Source: Kribbella steppae
GTDB lineage: Bacteria > Actinomycetota > Actinomycetes > Propionibacteriales > Kribbellaceae
Assembly: GCF_004342025.1 (NCBI RefSeq)
Contig: NZ_SLWN01000026.1
Location: 1 to 64,000, forward strand
Reading direction: 5' to 3'
DNA: 64,000 nucleotides
Under the pieces are notes generated by a model that was given only the letters and a program-made list of their open reading frames with translations, was not told where the DNA came from and did not search any database. Shown here in pieces: positions 60,175-64,000 of this stretch. Position numbers and translations under genes: made by a program. Every line of letters starts with the position of its first letter. Position 1 is the stretch's first letter.

Positions 60175-60802
60175 GGTTCTCCGTCCGATAGACAGTCCAG
60201 GTGCCGGCCGAGGCGAACAACGCCACCGGGCCGGGTGCGAGCAACAACAACGACGCAGTGAGCGAGGTGCCGAGCATCAGCGCCACAAACGCCAGAGCAA
60301 CGATCCCGAGTGGTACGGCGGGTGCACGAGCCACCAGCGCCAACGACGTGAACCACAGCTGCCGACCCCTCAGCCCAGTCGTCACGCGCAAGCTGAACGC
60401 ATAGCAGGCGGCCAAGCTGGTCAGCACGGTCGCACAACCGCTGACCGCCAGCGGCACTAGGAAGAGCGGACTGCTGTAGAGAGTCCAGTTGAGCAGTGCA
60501 AGCGCGCCAACGACTGCGGGAACGGCGGACACTTCCAGCCCGGCCAGTCCGCACCGTCGAACGTTGCGCAGCATCACCAGCACCCCACCACGGCCGTCAC
60601 GCACCACAGAGTCAGTCGTCGCCACCAGTGCAGCCCACACCGGCCCGACCAGCAGTGCACTGAGTAATACGCTGCCCGGTGATACCCCGGGCATCAACAG
60701 CACGACGAGGCCGGACGCCGTACAGACCAAGACTCCGGCGGCGGCAAGGAGTGGCAGCTCGTGCCACAAGGCACGCAAGGCGGCAGGCAGGTGATCGGTC
60801 AT
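60158..60802 (-). CDS. YesL/DUF624-like membrane protein
   Basis: 214 residues from the ATG at 60802, overlapping the permease stop by 4 bp (ATGA). Five or six hydrophobic helices are predicted, including LPLLAAAGVLVCTASGLVVL, SALLVGPVWAALVATT, LEVSAVPAVVGALALLNWTL and VARAPAVPLGIVALAFVALM. The size, the pattern and the position inside a carbohydrate ABC operon match the YesL/DUF624 family, which is regularly found with such importers but has no proven activity. It is cotranscribed with the transporter and GH116 genes. Confidence 0.7.
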   Translation of the reverse strand: MTDHLPAALRALWHELPLLAAAGVLVCTASGLVVLLMPGVSPGSVLLSALLVGPVWAALVATTDSVVRDGRGGVLVMLRNVRRCGLAGLEVSAVPAVVGALALLNWTLYSSPLFLVPLAVSGCATVLTSLAACYAFSLRVTTGLRGRQLWFTSLALVARAPAVPLGIVALAFVALMLGTSLTASLLLLAPGPVALFASAGTWTVYRTENHALHR

Positions 60803-61632
60803 GCGCGCAGACCCGTGGATGCGATCGAGGCGATGAAGGACCGCTGGAAGATCAGGAACAGGACGAGGATCGGCAGCACCACCAGGGTGATCGCCGCGAA
60901 CAGCACCACCGCGGGCCCGCCGCCCATTGCCCCTTGCAACGACACCAGGCCGACCGGCAGCGTCATCTTCTCCGGTGACGACAAGAAGATGTACGGCCAG
61001 AAGAAGTTGTTCCAGGACGCCTCGAAGACGAAGATCCCGAGCGCGGTCAGCCCCGGCCGGGCCAGCGGCAGGATCACCCGGAACAGGATCCAGCCGTGTC
61101 CGGCGCCGTCCATGATCGCCGCCTCGTCCAGTTCCCGCGGGATCGACGCGATGTACTGCCGCAGGAAGAAGATGCCGAACACGTTGACCAGCGCCGGCAA
61201 CCAGATCGCCGCCGTCGTGTCGACCAGGTGCAGCCACCGCATCAGGATGAACACCGGTACGACGGTCAGTTGCACCGGTACGACGAGTGCCGCCAGCAAC
61301 AGCGAGAAGATCTGGTCGCGTCCCGGGAACCGCAGCCGTGAAAACGCGTACGCGGCCAACGCGCTGGTCAGCAAGGATCCTGCCGTGGTGATGACAGCGA
61401 TCTGCAAGCTGTTCCACGCCATCTGCGCAAACGGGATCAGGTCCGGCACCTGCTGGAAGCTCTGCAGCGACGGCGGCCGGGGGATCCATCGCGGTGGCAG
61501 CTGGAACGCGTCGATCGGCTCGGACAGTGCGTTCACGATCAGCCAGACCAGCGGGGCGATCATCAGCAGCCCGCCGACCACGAGGACGAGGTCGATCAGC
61601 CGGCCCGTGAGCCGGTCCACCCCGCCCTTCAC
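60799..61632 (-). CDS. Sugar ABC transporter permease, MalG-like
   Basis: 277 residues from the GTG at 61632, overlapping the previous stop (GTGA). Helix 1 is LIDLVLVVGGLLMIAPLVWL. The central part has LAAYAFSRLRFPGRDQIFSL and LLAALVVPVQLTVVPVFILM. The EAA loop is LDEAAIMDGAGHGWILFRVI near residue 180. The C-terminus FQRSFIASIASTGLRA is typical of CUT1 permeases. It forms the channel with the MalF-like subunit encoded before it. No ATPase gene is present in the operon. Confidence 0.92.
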   Translation of the reverse strand: MKGGVDRLTGRLIDLVLVVGGLLMIAPLVWLIVNALSEPIDAFQLPPRWIPRPPSLQSFQQVPDLIPFAQMAWNSLQIAVITTAGSLLTSALAAYAFSRLRFPGRDQIFSLLLAALVVPVQLTVVPVFILMRWLHLVDTTAAIWLPALVNVFGIFFLRQYIASIPRELDEAAIMDGAGHGWILFRVILPLARPGLTALGIFVFEASWNNFFWPYIFLSSPEKMTLPVGLVSLQGAMGGGPAVVLFAAITLVVLPILVLFLIFQRSFIASIASTGLRA

Positions 61633-62549
61633 TGGTGCACCCACCGGCGGCTGAGGCGGAACTGCACTCCGGTGGCGATGATGATCACCACGAACAGCAC
61701 CAGCGAGAGTGCGGCGGCGTACCCGACCTCGAACGACTGGAAGCCCTTCTCGTAGGTGTACATCACGATGCTCCGGGTGGCGCCGTCCGGGCCGCCGTTG
61801 GTCATGATCAGCATCGGGTCGAAGATCTGGAACGCGCCGATGAAAGTGATCACCGTGGCGAAGAAGATCGTCGGCGACATCACCGGCAGTGTGACGCTCC
61901 AGAAGCGCCACCACGCGTTCGCGCCGTCCACCCGGGCCGCCTCGTGCAGCTGCGCCGGCACCGTCTGCAATCCGGCCAGCAGGATGATGAAGGTGTAGCC
62001 GATCGTGTGCCACCAGTCGACCACGATCAGCGTCGGCAACGCCCAGGTCGGCGAGGCCAGCCAGTTCGTCGTCGGCAGGCCGATGGACGACAGGTAGTGC
62101 GTGGCCAGCCCGAACGTCGGGTCCAGCACGTACTTCCAGATCAGCGCGACCGCCGCCCAGGAGACAAGAAACGGAAAGAAGTACGCCGTCCGGACGAAGT
62201 ACTTCGTGCCACGCGTCATCGTTCGATGCACACCGAGCGCAAGCAGCATGCCGAAGCCGATGTGCGTGATCACCGACGCCGTCGCGAAGACCAACGTGTT
62301 CACCACCGCCTGGATCGTGTCCCCGTCGGTGACCAGCTGGCGGAAGTTGTCCAGCCCGGCGAACTCCGGCGTACTGAGCAGGTCCCAGTGGAACAGGCTC
62401 AAGCCGAACGCGGCGACCAGTGGGGCAGCGACGAAGACGAGGAAGAGCAGGACCGCGGGACTGATGAACAGATAGCCGGGCAGCCAGTCCCGCCGCTGCG
62501 CCGACGTCTTCTCCTGAGCCCGTTGACCAGCTGCTATGGCGACCGCCAT
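61629..62549 (-). CDS. Sugar ABC transporter permease, MalF-like
   Basis: 306 residues. The first helix (YLFISPAVLLFLVFVAAPLV) begins near residue 26 after a basic N-terminus. The EAA loop is LHEAARVDGANAWWRFWSVT near residue 205. Six helices are predicted in all. The gene begins 4 bp after the binding-protein stop and overlaps the next permease by 4 bp. It partners with the MalG-like subunit, and the energy-supplying ATPase must come from another locus. Confidence 0.92.
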   Translation of the reverse strand: MAVAIAAGQRAQEKTSAQRRDWLPGYLFISPAVLLFLVFVAAPLVAAFGLSLFHWDLLSTPEFAGLDNFRQLVTDGDTIQAVVNTLVFATASVITHIGFGMLLALGVHRTMTRGTKYFVRTAYFFPFLVSWAAVALIWKYVLDPTFGLATHYLSSIGLPTTNWLASPTWALPTLIVVDWWHTIGYTFIILLAGLQTVPAQLHEAARVDGANAWWRFWSVTLPVMSPTIFFATVITFIGAFQIFDPMLIMTNGGPDGATRSIVMYTYEKGFQSFEVGYAAALSLVLFVVIIIATGVQFRLSRRWVHQ

Positions 62550-62553
62550 CGGC

Positions 62554-63852
62554 TCAGACCAGGCCTTCCAGAGCGGTCTGGGCCTTGCCGAGTGCGTCGG
62601 CCGGTGCGGCGTTGCCGGTCAGCACCTGCTTCCAGCCGTCCTCCACCGCCTTCTGTACGGCGGCGCCCTTGTCCGGCGACGGGATCGGTGTCGCATAGCT
62701 CAGCGCCTGGTAGAGGTACTCCGTCCCCTTCGGCGCGTCGGTCAGGAACGACTGGCTGTTCGCGATCGACTTGCGGGCCGGGACGATGGTGCCCCCGAGT
62801 TGGGCGAAGAACGACGACCCTTCCTTGGAGATCAGGAACTTGATGAAGGTCCAGGCGTCGTCCTTCTTCTTCGACGCCTTCATGATCGGGTAGCCATTCC
62901 AGCCGACCGGCGAGCCCTGCTCCACCTTGGTCGGCCACGGCACGATGCCCATCTTCGCCGTTGCCTTCAGGTTGCGGATGCCGATGATCGGCCACCGGCC
63001 GCCGCCGAACATCGCCAGCTTGCCCTGCGCCGCCGCGGTCGCCGCGTCGAACGTGCCGCCCGGTGGCGGCGAGAGCTTGTCGGCCACCAAGGCCCGGTTG
63101 AACTCGGCCGCCTCGATGACCGCCGCGTCGTTGAAGGTCGGCTTCGACCAGTCGTCGCTGAAGCTACTCGTCCCGTTGGTGAGCAGCCACGGCATGATCG
63201 CCGCGAAGTACTCCGGGCCTGCGGCGTACCCGAACGCGCCGGTCTTCGCCTTGATCTGCTCACAGGCGGACCGGAAGTCGTCCCAGGTCCACTTCGCGGT
63301 CGGCTCCGGTACGCCGGCCTTCGCGAACACCTCCTTGGAGTACCACATGCACATGGTGTTGAACTCGCCCGGCAGGTAATAGGTCTTGCCGTCGGTGGAG
63401 CTATACTTCTTGTTCCACTCGATCAGGTTCGGGTCCATGTCGGCGTAGTACTCGTCGATCGCCGCCTTGTCCTTGGCGATGTAGTCGTCGAGCGGCGCGA
63501 GCAGGCCCTTGGACGCGAACAGCCGCTGGCCCTCGGTCGCGACCTGGATCACGTCCGGCACCTGACCGCCGGCCAGCCGGGTGGACAGCTTGTTGAAGAA
63601 GTCACCCCAGTTCGACAGCGGGATGCCCTCGGCCTTGAGCTTGATGTCCGGGTGCTGCTCGCCGAACTTGGCGAACAGCTTGTTCCAGGTGGCCTGCTGT
63701 TCCGCCGTACCCATGTAGACGAAGGACAGCTCCTTCGTCGACGACCCGCCGCCGGCGTCGTCACCCCCTCCGCATCCGGTCAGCGCGGCCGCTAGCGCCG
63801 TACCACCCGCTGCCTGCAGGAAACCTCGACGGCTGAGCAGCGACTGGTCCAT
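62554..63852 (-). CDS. Carbohydrate ABC transporter substrate-binding lipoprotein
   Basis: 432 residues from the ATG at 63852 with GGAGG 8 bp upstream; the longer frame to 63921 runs through the promoter. The signal SRRGFLQAAGGTALAAALTGC combines a twin-arginine motif with a lipobox (split here as SRRGFLQAAGG and ALTGC), so export may be through Tat. The mature protein has ELSFVYMGTAEQQATWNKLF, WDDFRSACEQIKAKTGAFGY and a TKVEQGSPVGWNGYPIMKAS segment typical of family-1 sugar binders. It is first gene of the ABC-YesL-GH116 operon; a palindrome and a promoter-like sequence lie upstream. Confidence 0.9.
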   Translation of the reverse strand: MDQSLLSRRGFLQAAGGTALAAALTGCGGGDDAGGGSSTKELSFVYMGTAEQQATWNKLFAKFGEQHPDIKLKAEGIPLSNWGDFFNKLSTRLAGGQVPDVIQVATEGQRLFASKGLLAPLDDYIAKDKAAIDEYYADMDPNLIEWNKKYSSTDGKTYYLPGEFNTMCMWYSKEVFAKAGVPEPTAKWTWDDFRSACEQIKAKTGAFGYAAGPEYFAAIMPWLLTNGTSSFSDDWSKPTFNDAAVIEAAEFNRALVADKLSPPPGGTFDAATAAAQGKLAMFGGGRWPIIGIRNLKATAKMGIVPWPTKVEQGSPVGWNGYPIMKASKKKDDAWTFIKFLISKEGSSFFAQLGGTIVPARKSIANSQSFLTDAPKGTEYLYQALSYATPIPSPDKGAAVQKAVEDGWKQVLTGNAAPADALGKAQTALEGLV

Positions 63853-63873
63853 CAGAAGAACCTCCGAAGGCGG

Positions 63874-63921
63874 GAAATCGATTTCTCGACAGCATAGGCC
63901 CGGGCGCCGAAACCGTGTCAA
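63874..63921 (-). promoter_or_regulatory. Promoter and LacI-style operator of the second sugar ABC operon
   Basis: On the minus strand TTGACA (63921-63916) and TATGCT (63896-63891) are 19 bp apart, slightly long for a vegetative promoter. Immediately after the -10 box lies a perfect 12-bp palindrome GAAATCGATTTC (63885-63874), about 20 bp before the start codon. The centre CG flanked by AT-rich arms is of LacI-family form and would block initiation until a sugar signal is present. Confidence 0.55.
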
Positions 63922-64000
63922 GGGCGGGCCGCGGAAAAGTCGGGGGGAAACCTTCGCGGCCGGCGCCGGGCCGGAATCCCCGTCAGGACGGGAAAAACCG

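Overview
The window is very GC-rich, densely packed actinobacterial chromosome. High G or C at third codon positions, many GTG and TTG starts, frequent GTAC-GAC codon pairs, an EtfD-type oxidoreductase, a mycobacterial-style dCTP deaminase/dUTPase, a SigE-type ECF factor and many secreted or lipid-anchored proteins all point that way. A Kribbella-like member of the Propionibacteriales is my best guess. That guess is an inference from style and gene content, not from a marker gene.

Layout. Positions 1-2200 are an accessory edge: the tail of a DUF222/HNH (13E12-type) protein, about 800 bp without a recognisable gene, a frameshifted secreted peptidoglycan-binding protein, and a decayed nucleotidyltransferase fragment. 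Positions 2.2-6.9 kb hold phenylacetate catabolism genes (paaK, a PaaJ-like thiolase, paaI, and divergent paaN). A serine hydrolase, a flavin-reductase-like protein, and a MarR/deazaflavin oxidoreductase divergon follow. At 10-13.2 kb lies a carbohydrate ABC importer without its own ATPase. At 13.3-21.1 kb are an unknown 544-aa protein, a thioredoxin/NHL protein, a DUF4097 protein and a translationally coupled operon of three related membrane proteins. At 21.3-26.6 kb are a FadE-like acyl-CoA dehydrogenase, a phosphatase-fold protein, an endo-H-like glycosidase and an ECF sigma factor with its partner. At 26.8-36.9 kb are anmK, a P-loop kinase, a MerR/beta-clamp fusion, a DJ-1/MarR pair, a PL8 lyase, a large membrane protein, a TetR regulator and a PAP2 phosphatase. 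At 37-49.6 kb are tRNA-Gly(CCC), a MarR regulator, dcd, lipoproteins, a ribbon-helix-helix/DUF4097 operon, an SDR, a PhoD phosphatase, two tandem LppX-like lipoproteins and etfD. At 49.8-53.8 kb are a secreted protein and an AcoR-like regulator divergent from aldehyde dehydrogenase plus DUF779. At 53.9-57.7 kb is a less GC-rich accessory stretch with a HemW-like radical SAM protein coupled to a Nudix-fold protein that has lost its catalytic box. At 57.7-63.9 kb is a second sugar ABC operon ending in a YesL-like protein and a GH116 glycosidase.

Functional links. Several regulatory circuits can be read directly: paired palindromes at three MarR-family loci, a palindrome pair before the first sugar ABC operon, a palindrome and promoter before the second, and three TGAYGTCA boxes before the ribbon-helix-helix gene. 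One 14-bp motif occurs both before the acyl-CoA dehydrogenase and before etfD, which would join beta-oxidation to its membrane electron outlet. The most unusual items are the MerR-sliding-clamp fusion (28512-29540), the HemW-like/dead-Nudix pair (54409-56933), the three-paralogue membrane operon (18012-21123) and the repeat-tailed ribbon-helix-helix operon (40395-42364). No CRISPR array, insertion sequence, integrase or rRNA gene was seen.
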